A DNA stretch of 22,329 nucleotides from Chitinophagales bacterium (GCA_014380545.1 JACMJP010000311.1:1-22329); one strand, 5' to 3'. Positions 6,819 to 15,150 are shown, numbered from the stretch's first letter. Program-made: numbers and translations. The notes: generated from the sequence alone by a model not told the origin.

Positions 6819-7199
6819 TTAATTATCCAATACTCCGCTATCAATCCATTTTTTTACTTGTGAAATAGTGCAATCGTCTAATTTATTGCCATTTTTAGGC
6901 ATCGCCACATAACCGGGTGCATGGCTGATTGCGCCATATAATTTCCCATTATCAGCAATTGTCTTCACACTTGCATAATTATCAGTTATAACTCCTCCCG
7001 ATGCAATAGTTTCTGAATGACAAGCATTACAATTATCGTCCAAAAGCGGTGCTATAAAATCAGCGTATGTAATTGCTATTGTTGTGTCGCAACTGCTTGT
7101 ACCATATAATATTTCATCAACATCATAGTAACATCCGCTAAAAGAAATAATTATTGCTGCACACACCGATAAACTTAAAATTTTCCCTCTCATATTCAT
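6819..7199 (-). CDS. c-type cytochrome lipoprotein
   Basis: A 126-residue small mono-heme cytochrome c. A signal sequence ends in a lipobox-like IISFSGC, with the lipid-modified cysteine likely at residue 23. The heme site CNACH is at residues 57-61 (ligands H61 and probably M100 in AMPKNG). The C-terminal helix SQVKKWIDSGVLDN is typical of c-type domains fused to the outer or inner leaf by a lipid. Extra cysteines at 37 and 110 could form a disulfide. It is the first gene of a minus-strand cluster with the OB-fold, YceI and DUF5777 proteins; the next gene starts 13 bases after its stop. An ATG two codons later is an alternative start. The electron donor and acceptor are unknown. Confidence 0.88.
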   Translation of the reverse strand: MNMRGKILSLSVCAAIIISFSGCYYDVDEILYGTSSCDTTIAITYADFIAPLLDDNCNACHSETIASGGVITDNYASVKTIADNGKLYGAISHAPGYVAMPKNGNKLDDCTISQVKKWIDSGVLDN

Positions 7200-7490
7200 T
7201 ATAATCCCTGAAATATCCTTTATGATTTTTTTATGTGTGCTTTAAATGAAAGTGATAAATATAACATTCTGTTCAACTTAGCATTTAAGCTATATTGTAC
7301 ATAATTAGTTCCATCACTAGTATTAGAAATATTTTAATATACTTATGTTATTTGAATGCAAAGAAAATGCATGCGGTTTTCAGGCGCAAAGACAAAAATT
7401 AAGGGTTTCCGATAATTTGAAGTTATAAGGGAGACTTTATCGAAATAGAACGATGTAAATACAAATACTATTATTTTGATTTATATTATG

Positions 7491-7498
7491 TATATTTG
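7491..7498 (+). promoter_or_regulatory. -7 promoter element abutting a start codon
   Basis: TATATTTG matches TAnnTTTG exactly and ends 3 bases before the ATG at 7502. Transcription would begin at or next to the start codon, giving a leaderless message. Confidence 0.5.
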
Positions 7499-7501
7499 AG
7501 A

Positions 7502-7798
7502 ATGGTAAATTCAAATAACAATATAACCCCCAAAAAGACCTACACTATCACCAATGAACAAATGCTCAAACTAATTGATAAACTGCCCACCCTGAAGGAG
7601 AATAATAAAAATACAGAATTCATTTTATCTGCTCAAACAAGAGATGATGTTATTACAGAAGAAAAGGAATTGAAGGATTCAAAATCGCAACCCGGTACAA
7701 CAGGATCTGTAAATATTCGTTTCAGCTACGACTTCGTAAACGATAGATGGTTTTTAAATGATAGCAAAATTGAAGTGATTGACAGATTAAGAAGTTAA
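7502..7798 (+). CDS. Small protein of unknown function
   Basis: A 98-residue cytoplasmic protein from the ATG at 7502; no family is recognised. It is hydrophilic, with no signal peptide or membrane segment. The N-terminal third carries a likely helix (TITNEQMLKLIDKLPTL). A charged middle follows (EEKELKDSKSQPGTTG), then a short C-terminal half with strand-like VNIRFSYDFVNDRWFLNDSKIEV. A TTG two codons upstream is open too, but it overlaps the -7 element, so the ATG is the better start. It is convergent with the PepSY-like gene, 70 bases away, with no clear terminator between them. The exact promoter match and the balanced composition suggest it is real. Confidence 0.6.
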   Translation: MVNSNNNITPKKTYTITNEQMLKLIDKLPTLKENNKNTEFILSAQTRDDVITEEKELKDSKSQPGTTGSVNIRFSYDFVNDRWFLNDSKIEVIDRLRS

Positions 7799-7868
7799 TG
7801 ATTTCTTTTGGTTCTTCCTATATTTAAAGATCGTTAATTATTTGTTGGTTTAATTTTAAGTGAGGCAC

Positions 7869-8339
7869 TTAATTGTCCTCATCTTTTTCGTTTTCATCCT
7901 CTATTTCCACTTCTGTATTTTCCTGTAAGTTTCCGCTTTCATCAAATAAGAGTTCCGTCTCCTTCTTGTTTACCTCTATTTCTATTTCATAAAAAATAGC
8001 ATCTACTCTTCTTATAATAAACGCTTCTTCAGGGGTGACGCCGTTGTAGTTATTTTGCAAATACGCTTTCACTGCTGCAGGAAGTTCGTTCTCATTTATC
8101 TCAGTTTCTGTTTCAAGAAAATTACCTGTTGCATCAAATATAACAGAATTTTCAATATCAGCTATTTCAAATTTGGCTTCAAAATTTTCCCCTTCCTTTT
8201 CCCAGTCAACATCGTTAACATCAGGATACAATTTTGCGAATTCTATTTTTACATTTGATGGAACATCTTTCTCTGAGCTGCCGCATGAAAATAAAAAAAC
8301 AACAGAGGCTACGATGAATAATATTATTAAGTTTTTCAT
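7869..8339 (-). CDS. PepSY-like domain lipoprotein
   Basis: A 156-residue exported lipoprotein. The lipobox-like LFSC puts the lipidated cysteine at residue 19. The body holds two copies of a PepSY-like (BLIP-fold) unit: VKIEFAKLYPDVNDVDWEKEGENFEAKFE... and VKAYLQNNYNGVTPEEAFIIRRVDAIFYEIEIE.... The end is very acidic. Such proteins are often found next to two-component systems in Bacteroidota. Here the gene follows the histidine kinase by 64 bases on the same strand, after the regulator gene, so it could be the cognate sensor partner or a regulated target. PepSY-like domains bind peptides or act as inhibitors in other settings; that role is inferred here. Confidence 0.85.
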   Translation of the reverse strand: MKNLIILFIVASVVFLFSCGSSEKDVPSNVKIEFAKLYPDVNDVDWEKEGENFEAKFEIADIENSVIFDATGNFLETETEINENELPAAVKAYLQNNYNGVTPEEAFIIRRVDAIFYEIEIEVNKKETELLFDESGNLQENTEVEIEDENEKDEDN

Positions 8340-8403
8340 TAAAAGTATTTTAATTTGAATAAATGCAATAAAGCTATTTATCGATTCTGGAGAAACTCTG
8401 TAG

Positions 8404-9651
8404 TTATTTATTTACCGTAAAGGTATGTTTTTGATCGCTGAAAGAATATTGAATAGCTATACCATTTCTTTCACAAATATCCCGCACTATTGCAAGCCCT
8501 AAACCTAATGAATGAGATGCTTCATTTGCTTTTTTAAACCGCCCGAATAGTAATTCCGGGTTCTTTAATACAGCTTCGCCTGTATTTGTAAAACTGAGCC
8601 TGTCGTCCAATATTATCACTTCAATATTTCCACCTGCTGCTGTATGTTTAATTGCATTTTCCAATAAATTTTTAATTAATATTTCAGCAAGCTGAGGATT
8701 GATCGCAAGTATGAAAACACCTTTTTCTGAAAGGTACAATGTAATGCTTTTGAGTGATGCCAATTCTGAGAATAATTCAATTTGTTGTTTAACAATTGAG
8801 TTCATATCTACACTCTCAGTTTTATAAAATTGATCATTCTCAATTTTTGTCAGCAGTAATAATCCTTCGTTAAGTTTTGAAAGCCTTTGAGCGGAACGGT
8901 AAATAATTTCAAGTGCTGATGCTTTTTGTTCATCTAAATTATTTTCCTGCATCAGGCCCTCTATTTTGGAAATAATAATAGACAGCGGTGTTTGTATTTC
9001 ATGTGATGCGTTTTCTGTAAACGATTTTAAATTATTATAATCTGTTATTATTTTTCCTGTTAATTTTTCCAGTTCTGTTTTCATTTCATTAAACTCTGCA
9101 ATATTTGATTCCCGCAATTGCAGCGGTTTATTTTGTTTCAGCGAAAAAGATTTTACAGATGCGAGGTTTTCATAAAATGGTTTCCAGATGTTTTTTGAAA
9201 GAAAGCGATTTATGAGCACCATTACAACGAATAACACCAAAAGCATCGTACCAATTGATCGTATAACTATTTCAGAAAAATCATGCGATTCAAGCCTTGA
9301 ATTCCTTACAGTAATGCGATAATTTTTCCCATTGATCCGTTCATAAGCAGTAAGTTCACGAAAGGGTTCATCCTCACTTTCCACAGGATCCAAAATAGTT
9401 GTATCAATAAAATAATAAGGTACACGGGGTATTGAATTTATATCTTTCACTTCAATTGCAGGCGGCATTACAGGATACACTTCATTATTTTGGATCTGGA
9501 CAACAATTCTTGTTTTCGTTACCAATAATTTTTCGTCCTGTTCATTACGGGTAATTCTTAATAAAATATAATACATAACAATGCCGGCGGCAAGAAATAA
9601 TCCTGCAGAAACAATTAAATAGGTCCTGTTCGTTCTTTGTAAGAGCTTCAA
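8404..9651 (-). CDS. Sensor histidine kinase
   Basis: A 415-residue membrane histidine kinase. Two transmembrane segments (about 11-32 and 128-147) enclose a roughly 95-residue periplasmic sensor with no recognised domain. A short linker leads to the HisKA helix with phospho-acceptor H217 (ENASHEIQTPLS). The ATP-binding lobe shows the N-box NLLENAIKHT at 328-337, LFGRFKK at 368-374 and GLGLAIV at 383-389. The usual DxGxG box is replaced by TNTGE at 355-359. It starts at TTG 9651, overlapping the regulator's TGA by four bases (TTGA), which implies translational coupling; the next in-frame ATG lies inside the first membrane helix. The partner is the adjacent regulator. Confidence 0.92.
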   Translation of the reverse strand: MKLLQRTNRTYLIVSAGLFLAAGIVMYYILLRITRNEQDEKLLVTKTRIVVQIQNNEVYPVMPPAIEVKDINSIPRVPYYFIDTTILDPVESEDEPFRELTAYERINGKNYRITVRNSRLESHDFSEIVIRSIGTMLLVLFVVMVLINRFLSKNIWKPFYENLASVKSFSLKQNKPLQLRESNIAEFNEMKTELEKLTGKIITDYNNLKSFTENASHEIQTPLSIIISKIEGLMQENNLDEQKASALEIIYRSAQRLSKLNEGLLLLTKIENDQFYKTESVDMNSIVKQQIELFSELASLKSITLYLSEKGVFILAINPQLAEILIKNLLENAIKHTAAGGNIEVIILDDRLSFTNTGEAVLKNPELLFGRFKKANEASHSLGLGLAIVRDICERNGIAIQYSFSDQKHTFTVNK

Positions 9652-10325
9652 TGTTCTGTAAATTTATATCCAAATCCGTAAGCGGTTTTTATATAATCAT
9701 TCCCTCCTGCTGCCATTATTTTTTTTCTCAGGTTTTTTATATGCGTATAAACAAAATCAAAATTTCCTGCAGTTTCCATATAATCGCCCCACAAATGTTC
9801 AGCAATTGCTTCTTTTGAAAGCACCCGGTTTTTATTTGTTATAAAATATAAAAGCAGATCATACTCTTTTTTTGTAAGCTCTATTTGTTTATTGCCAACA
9901 GTTATTTCTGTTAATTCAGGTTTTATTGTTATTTCGTTAAATACAACAGACTCTTTACCGCTAAAATTTTTTCTTCTAATCACCGCCTTAACACGGGCAT
10001 TTAATTCTGCAAGATGAAAAGGTTTTGTAAGATAATCATCTGCACCAATATCTAAACCTGTGAGCTTATCATCCAAAGAATTTTTTGCTGAAATAATAAT
10101 AACACCTGTTGTTGCATTTTCTTTCTTTAATTCTTTTAACAATTCTAATCCATTACCATCAGGCAATGTAATATCCAATAAAATAATATCATATTCAAAC
10201 ATGAGTATCTTATCAGAAGCGATAAAATAATTTTTTGCAGTTTCACAAATAAAACCTTCCCTCAGCATGTAATGCTGGATAGAATCTAATAAGGCGGGCT
10301 CATCTTCAACAATCAGTATCTTCAT
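9648..10325 (-). CDS. OmpR/PhoB-type response regulator
   Basis: A 225-residue two-domain transcription factor. The receiver domain (1-120) has the acidic pocket E7/D8, phospho-acceptor D51 (ILLDITLPDGNG), S79 and K101 (LTKPFH). The C-terminal winged helix (about 128-225) is of the OmpR type: ELTKKEYDLL, NRVLSKEAIAEHLWG, and a final hairpin TAYGFGYKF. Phosphorylation by the overlapping downstream kinase gene should control DNA binding. It is the first gene of a regulator-kinase-lipoprotein unit and is divergent from the helicase gene, 103 bases apart. I see no exact promoter element in the gap. Confidence 0.94.
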   Translation of the reverse strand: MKILIVEDEPALLDSIQHYMLREGFICETAKNYFIASDKILMFEYDIILLDITLPDGNGLELLKELKKENATTGVIIISAKNSLDDKLTGLDIGADDYLTKPFHLAELNARVKAVIRRKNFSGKESVVFNEITIKPELTEITVGNKQIELTKKEYDLLLYFITNKNRVLSKEAIAEHLWGDYMETAGNFDFVYTHIKNLRKKIMAAGGNDYIKTAYGFGYKFTEH

Positions 10326-10428
10326 TAGTGTGAGTGATCTGTAAAAATAACTATTGATTCTGAAGGAATATTGAAGCAGTTTTATTTTATCAACATAGAA
10401 TAATGTATTTGTAATTTATTTTTACAGC

Positions 10429-12975
10429 ATGCTCCGGGATGAAATAGTGCAACAATGGTTCTTAAAAAAGAAATGGAAAGCATATCCTTTTCAGTTAGCA
10501 TTGGCACAGGCATATTTTGAAGGTTACAGCGGATTATTAAATGCACCAACAGGAAGCGGAAAAACCTATGCCATGTGGATCCCGATAATTGCGGATGCAA
10601 TTCAAAACACGAAACCCGAAACACAAAGCTTGAAAAAAATTGAAACCAAGAAAACACTAATTACTACTAATGATTCACAACTTACCAAGCACGACTCACC
10701 ACTCACCACTCACCACTCGCTTAAAGTTCTCTGGATAACTCCGCTTCGGGCACTTGCAAAAGATATTAAAAATGCATTACAGGAAGCATGTGATATGATG
10801 CAATTAAAATGGACGGTTGAATTACGCACAGGTGATATTTCTGCTGCGCAAAAACAAAGGCAAAAAAAAGAAATGCCTGATTGTTTAATTATCACACCTG
10901 AAAGTTTGCATGTTTTATTATGCGGAAGAAACTATTCCGAATTATTTCAAAACCTTGAGTGCATAGTTGTAGATGAATGGCATGAATTACTTGGAAGTAA
11001 AAGAGGTGTGCAGGTTGAATTAGCTATTTCGCATTTAAAAAATATTACACACCATCCCTTGCGCATTTGGGGAATTAGTGCAACAATAGGAAATTTAGTT
11101 GAAGCACTTGAAGTATTAGTTGGAAATGAACCTGATTTGCCTCAGGATGACAAAGAAAAAAAAATAACAATTGTTCGCAGCGAAACAAAAAAGGAAATTC
11201 AGGTAAATACAGTTTTACCGGAAACAATTGATGTGCTTCCCTGGGCAGGGCATATAGGTTTAAAACTATTACCGCAAATTGCAGATATCATTAACAGATC
11301 AACAACCACTCTTGTTTTTACCAACACAAGGGCGATGGCTGAAATATGGTATCATCATATTTTAAATTATAATGAAGACCTTGCAGGTTTAATTGCAATG
11401 CATCATGGAAGTTTAAGTGCTGAAGTGCGGGATTGGGTGGAAGAAAATTTACATGCAGGAAACTTAAAAGCCGTTATTTGTACAAGCAGTTTAGATCTTG
11501 GTGTTGATTTTCGTCCGGTTGATACAGTAATTCAAATTGGTTCACCAAAAGGTGTGGCAAGGTTTACACAACGGGCAGGCCGAAGCGGTCATCAGCCGGG
11601 TGCAATTTCAAAAATATATTTTATTCCTACGCATGCTTTGGAATTAGTTGAAATATCTGCAATTAAAGAAGCAATTAAAAAAGGTATTGTAGAAAAAAGG
11701 GAACCACAAATTATGTGTTTTGATGTATTACTGCAATACTTAGTTTCTCTTTCAATCGGTGAAGGGTTTATTTCTGAAAAAATTTATAAAGAAATTAAAA
11801 GTACACATGCTTATTATCTAATGAATGAGGATGAGTGGAACTGGATATTGCAATTTATTACTGAAGGCGGCAGTGCTTTCAGTGCATATGATGAATTTAG
11901 CAAAGTTGCAAAAGTGGATGGTAAGTATCGTATCATGAATAATAAAGCAGCGACAAAACATCGTTTGCAAATTGGAACGATTGTAAGCGATCCTGTTGTA
12001 CGCATTGCTTATTTGAGAGGTGGCAGTTTGGGAACAGTAGAAGAATATTTTATTGCTTCTTTAAAACCTGGAGATGTTTTTTGGTTTGCAGGAATGTGTC
12101 TTGAATTTATTATGCTGAAAGATATGACCGCTTATGTGAAGAAAACAAAAGAACAGAGAGCAGCAACAGCAAGTTACATGGGTGGAAGAATGCCATTATC
12201 AAGTTATATGGCTGAATTAATGCGGATACAGTTGGAAAGAGTATCAAAAGAAAAAATAGATACAGAGGAATATAATTTATTAGATCCGCTTCTTACTTTA
12301 CAAAAGCAGCGTTCAATTATTCCAACTACAAAACAATTATTAGTGGAGACAAGTGAAAGCAAAGATGGTTTTCATATTTTCATTTATCCCTTTGAAGGAA
12401 GGGTTGTGCATGAAGTAATGAGCGGATTGGCGGCATATCGTTTAAGTAAAATAAAACCCGTGAGTATTTCTACTGCAATGAATGATTACGGGTTCGAATT
12501 ATTGTGCAACGAAAAAATTGATATTAATGAGGATATGATAAGAAATATTTTTGATACGAATGAAATGGAAAGCGATCTTTTTAATTCAGTGAATGCAACT
12601 GAAATGGCAAGAAGGAAATTCAGGGATATTTCTATTATATCAGGAATGGTATTCACGGGTTATCCCGGCGAATTAAAACGCAGCAGGCATTTACAATCTT
12701 CTTCGCAATTATTATTTGATGTTTTAAAAGAATATGAACCTAAAAATTTATTATTGAAGCAGGCTTATGATGAAATATTACACGGTCAGATGGAAAATGC
12801 AAGAATGCGCACTGCTTTTTTAAGGATTTTAAAAAGCGAGATCGTTATTCGACAAACAGAAAGATTTTCACCCTTTGCATTTCCTATCGTTGTGGATAGT
12901 TTACGGGATAAACTTACATCAGAACAATTATCAGACAGGGTGAAAAAAATGATAGCAGAAAATAATCCGGCTTAA
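10429..12975 (+). CDS. Ligase-associated DExH-box DNA helicase (Lhr-like)
   Basis: An 848-residue superfamily 2 helicase of the ligase-associated DExH group (related to Lhr). Motif I is NAPTGSGKT at 38-46, Ia TPLRALAKD at 104-112, II DEWH at 182-185, III SAT at 217-219, IV LVFTNTRAMAE at 295-305, V SSLDLGVDF at 353-361, and VI QRAGRSGH at 381-388. A long C-terminal Lhr-type region follows. In many bacteria such genes sit with an ATP-dependent DNA ligase, an exonuclease and a phosphoesterase for DNA repair; none is in this window. Residues about 58-98, between motifs I and Ia, are an extra low-complexity segment partly encoded by a heptanucleotide repeat. Its stop directly abuts the stop of the convergent antiporter. 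Confidence 0.92.
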   Translation: MLRDEIVQQWFLKKKWKAYPFQLALAQAYFEGYSGLLNAPTGSGKTYAMWIPIIADAIQNTKPETQSLKKIETKKTLITTNDSQLTKHDSPLTTHHSLKVLWITPLRALAKDIKNALQEACDMMQLKWTVELRTGDISAAQKQRQKKEMPDCLIITPESLHVLLCGRNYSELFQNLECIVVDEWHELLGSKRGVQVELAISHLKNITHHPLRIWGISATIGNLVEALEVLVGNEPDLPQDDKEKKITIVRSETKKEIQVNTVLPETIDVLPWAGHIGLKLLPQIADIINRSTTTLVFTNTRAMAEIWYHHILNYNEDLAGLIAMHHGSLSAEVRDWVEENLHAGNLKAVICTSSLDLGVDFRPVDTVIQIGSPKGVARFTQRAGRSGHQPGAISKIYFIPTHALELVEISAIKEAIKKGIVEKREPQIMCFDVLLQYLVSLSIGEGFISEKIYKEIKSTHAYYLMNEDEWNWILQFITEGGSAFSAYDEFSKVAKVDGKYRIMNNKAATKHRLQIGTIVSDPVVRIAYLRGGSLGTVEEYFIASLKPGDVFWFAGMCLEFIMLKDMTAYVKKTKEQRAATASYMGGRMPLSSYMAELMRIQLERVSKEKIDTEEYNLLDPLLTLQKQRSIIPTTKQLLVETSESKDGFHIFIYPFEGRVVHEVMSGLAAYRLSKIKPVSISTAMNDYGFELLCNEKIDINEDMIRNIFDTNEMESDLFNSVNATEMARRKFRDISIISGMVFTGYPGELKRSRHLQSSSQLLFDVLKEYEPKNLLLKQAYDEILHGQMENARMRTAFLRILKSEIVIRQTERFSPFAFPIVVDSLRDKLTSEQLSDRVKKMIAENNPA
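10666..10718 (+). repeat. Heptanucleotide tandem repeat inside the helicase gene
   Basis: Three exact copies of ACTCACC (10694-10714) plus a partial fourth (ACTC, 10715-10718) are preceded in the same 7-base phase by diverged units ACTAATG, ATTCACA, ACTTACC and AAGCACG. It encodes residues about 80-97 (TNDSQLTKHDSPLTTHHS) in the loop after the Walker A helix. Because 7 is not a multiple of 3, a gain or loss of one unit would break the helicase frame. The composition differs from the AT-rich surroundings. Confidence 0.8.
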
Positions 12976-15099
12976 TTATTTATTTCTTTTGAAGACACTT
13001 TTACCGATCTTATTTACTGTTTCAATACTTCCTTGTATAACTGAACCACTTAGAATGTTTTTCTGAAAATTAATATCTGTAATATCCAAACCGCTTTGGT
13101 GCGGAAATATTAAAACAAAGCTGTGATCGCCAAAATGTTTTGATAATTTCCTGGGGATGTTTTCAAATTCACTCATATAAGAAACAGAGCCCTTTCTTGC
13201 TTTAATAATAAAAAAAAGGTCAGATACAGAAAGATTTTCGTTGATGCTTTCAAAATTTCCCCAATCAGTGAATTCGCTGTATTCGTATTGTAATTGTATA
13301 TTTTTATTCAGGATATTTGCTTCTTCAATTCTCTGTAAAGTATTTTTTTCTCCCCAGAATATACAGGATGTTCCGGTTTGTTTTGCAAGCAGTTTAATAT
13401 TATGCAGCCATTCAATAAAACCTATTTCATATTCAGCATACGGTGGAATTAAAACACATATTCTTCTGAAAGTATTTATAGGCCGAATAAGTTTTACAAC
13501 ATATATCATCTGTTCTGAGCTCGGTAAAATATTATCAAGCACAGAACCAAATATTTTATCTGCAGCTGAATATTTATCTGTCCAGCCCATTACTAATTCT
13601 GTTATACCGAGTTCTTTCATTGACCGTAAAATGCCAAATGAAATACTCATATCAACCCGGCTCACAATTTCCACTTTTGTTTCCGTGGCAGATGCATGTT
13701 TTATTGCATCTTCCAGCATCTTTTTATTTTCAGGAATTTTCTTTGCTGCCTGTTTATCATCTTCAATTACTGCCAATGCAAAAATTGGTTCCAGCGATTG
13801 TTGTTCTTTAATTAAAATTGAAAAATCAATTAATGCAGGAATTGTTTCAGGATTAGAAATAGTTACCATTACCCTTTCATCAATTGGTTTTTCCAATAGT
13901 TGTCTTGCGCTCTTTTCTATCACATAATTTTTCCCTGCAATAGAAACAATAAATGAACTCACTAAACTGCTGATGAGAATTACAATTATGGTTCCGTTTA
14001 AAATATTTTCATCAATAAGCTTTAATTGGAAACCAACCAATGCAATTGCAAGCATTGCTGCAGCATGTGCATTACTTAAACCATAAATTAAATTGCGTTC
14101 AACTTTTGAAAAACCAAATATCTTTTGCGTAATATATGCTGCAATATATTTTGAAAATAATGCTGTGAAGACCAGCAACCCGCAAACATATAATGCATAA
14201 GTTCCGGTAAATAAAACTTTCAGGTTAACAATCATCCCTACACTTATAAGAAAGAACGGAATAAAAATATTATTGCCCACAAAATCTATCCTGTTCATTA
14301 AAGGAGATTTATGCGGAATTAACCTGTTTAAAGATAAGCCCGCTAAAAAAGCACCGATTATAGGTTCCACCCCGGCAAGCTGTGAAAGAAATGCAGAAAG
14401 GAAAACAACTGTGAGCACAAAAATAAATTGTGATCCCCCCTCTCCTGCAATATTTCTGAAGACCCATCTCGCAACATAAGGTCCGACAAACAATACAAAA
14501 AAAATAAATGCAATAAAACCCGCTGCAAACTCTAACCAATATTGAAGTGTATTTTCCCCTCTTACAATATTTGTAATAATTGCTAAAACAAGTAATACAA
14601 TTGTATCCGTAATGATTGTTCCGCCAATTGTAATTGTAACAGGTTGTGATTTTGTAATACCAAGCCTGCTTACGATTGGGTAGGCAACTAATGTTTGCGT
14701 TGAAAATAAAATGGATAACAAAACAGTGGATAAAATATCATAATGCAAAATATATTTTCCGAGAATAAAACCCAAAATAAAAGGAACTGCAAAAGTGAGG
14801 AGACCAAATGTGAGTGTTTTTTTTCCGCTGGTTTTTATATTCAGCATGTCTATTTCCAAACCTGCAAGAAACATAATGTATAATAAACCAACTGTTCCGA
14901 ATAAATGAATAGCTCCATCCCTTTCTAACAAATTAAATCCATGCGGCCCCACAATAATTCCGGCAATGATCATCCCTATAATTCCAGGTACCTTTATTTT
15001 ATTTAAAATGATCGGAGAAAATAATGTAATAAGCAAAACAATTGCAAAAACAATAACCGGTTCATGAAATGGTATGGAGGTATCTATGCCTAAAAGCAT
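12976..15099 (-). CDS. CPA2-type cation:proton antiporter with cytoplasmic tail
   Basis: A 707-residue inner-membrane exchanger. Residues about 14-390 carry roughly twelve transmembrane helices of the monovalent cation:proton antiporter-2 type, with VPGIIGMIIAGIIVGPHG at 37-54, FLAGLEID at 77-84, STQTLVAYPIVSRLG at 133-147 and a TD pair (T164-D165) likely in the ion site. It exchanges Na+ or K+ for H+; which one cannot be told. The rest (about 400-707) is a cytoplasmic tail resembling one or two universal-stress-protein-like domains (MVTISNPETIPALIDFSI...) rather than the Rossmann KTN domain of KefB/KefC. It starts at ATG 15097-15099, five bases from an exact -7 element, and runs convergent to the helicase. 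Confidence 0.9.
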   Translation of the reverse strand: MLLGIDTSIPFHEPVIVFAIVLLITLFSPIILNKIKVPGIIGMIIAGIIVGPHGFNLLERDGAIHLFGTVGLLYIMFLAGLEIDMLNIKTSGKKTLTFGLLTFAVPFILGFILGKYILHYDILSTVLLSILFSTQTLVAYPIVSRLGITKSQPVTITIGGTIITDTIVLLVLAIITNIVRGENTLQYWLEFAAGFIAFIFFVLFVGPYVARWVFRNIAGEGGSQFIFVLTVVFLSAFLSQLAGVEPIIGAFLAGLSLNRLIPHKSPLMNRIDFVGNNIFIPFFLISVGMIVNLKVLFTGTYALYVCGLLVFTALFSKYIAAYITQKIFGFSKVERNLIYGLSNAHAAAMLAIALVGFQLKLIDENILNGTIIVILISSLVSSFIVSIAGKNYVIEKSARQLLEKPIDERVMVTISNPETIPALIDFSILIKEQQSLEPIFALAVIEDDKQAAKKIPENKKMLEDAIKHASATETKVEIVSRVDMSISFGILRSMKELGITELVMGWTDKYSAADKIFGSVLDNILPSSEQMIYVVKLIRPINTFRRICVLIPPYAEYEIGFIEWLHNIKLLAKQTGTSCIFWGEKNTLQRIEEANILNKNIQLQYEYSEFTDWGNFESINENLSVSDLFFIIKARKGSVSYMSEFENIPRKLSKHFGDHSFVLIFPHQSGLDITDINFQKNILSGSVIQGSIETVNKIGKSVFKRNK

Positions 15100-15104
15100 G
15101 GGTG

Positions 15105-15112
15105 CAAAGATA
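15105..15112 (-). promoter_or_regulatory. -7 promoter element for the antiporter
   Basis: The minus strand reads TATCTTTG, an exact TAnnTTTG match, five bases upstream of the antiporter ATG. It implies a leaderless or near-leaderless transcript. It also means the antiporter need not depend on read-through from the lipoprotein gene ending at 15151. Confidence 0.5.
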
Positions 15113-15150
15113 GAATGAAAAAAATGAGTTCCTGATGAAAAAAAAGTGCA

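Noticed and set aside
6806..6844. Upstream start for the OB-fold gene
   Set aside because: It would overlap the cytochrome gene by 26 bases and place a hydrophilic leader before the membrane anchor. The ATG at 6803-6805 gives a standard anchor sequence.
7200..7490. Possible gene or riboswitch in the 290-base divergent gap
   Set aside because: No frame, stable long hairpin or conserved riboswitch motif is visible. It probably holds only the promoter of the cytochrome cluster, for which I found no exact consensus.
10694..10718. Heptamer array considered as a CRISPR-like or origin repeat
   Set aside because: Units are 7 bases with no spacers, in frame within a coding gene. There are no DnaA boxes or replication genes nearby.
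13241..13927. A 228-codon plus-strand open frame
   Set aside because: It lies wholly antisense to the antiporter's cytoplasmic tail, whose frame has clear family content. The antisense product is serine/isoleucine-rich with no domain and no promoter.
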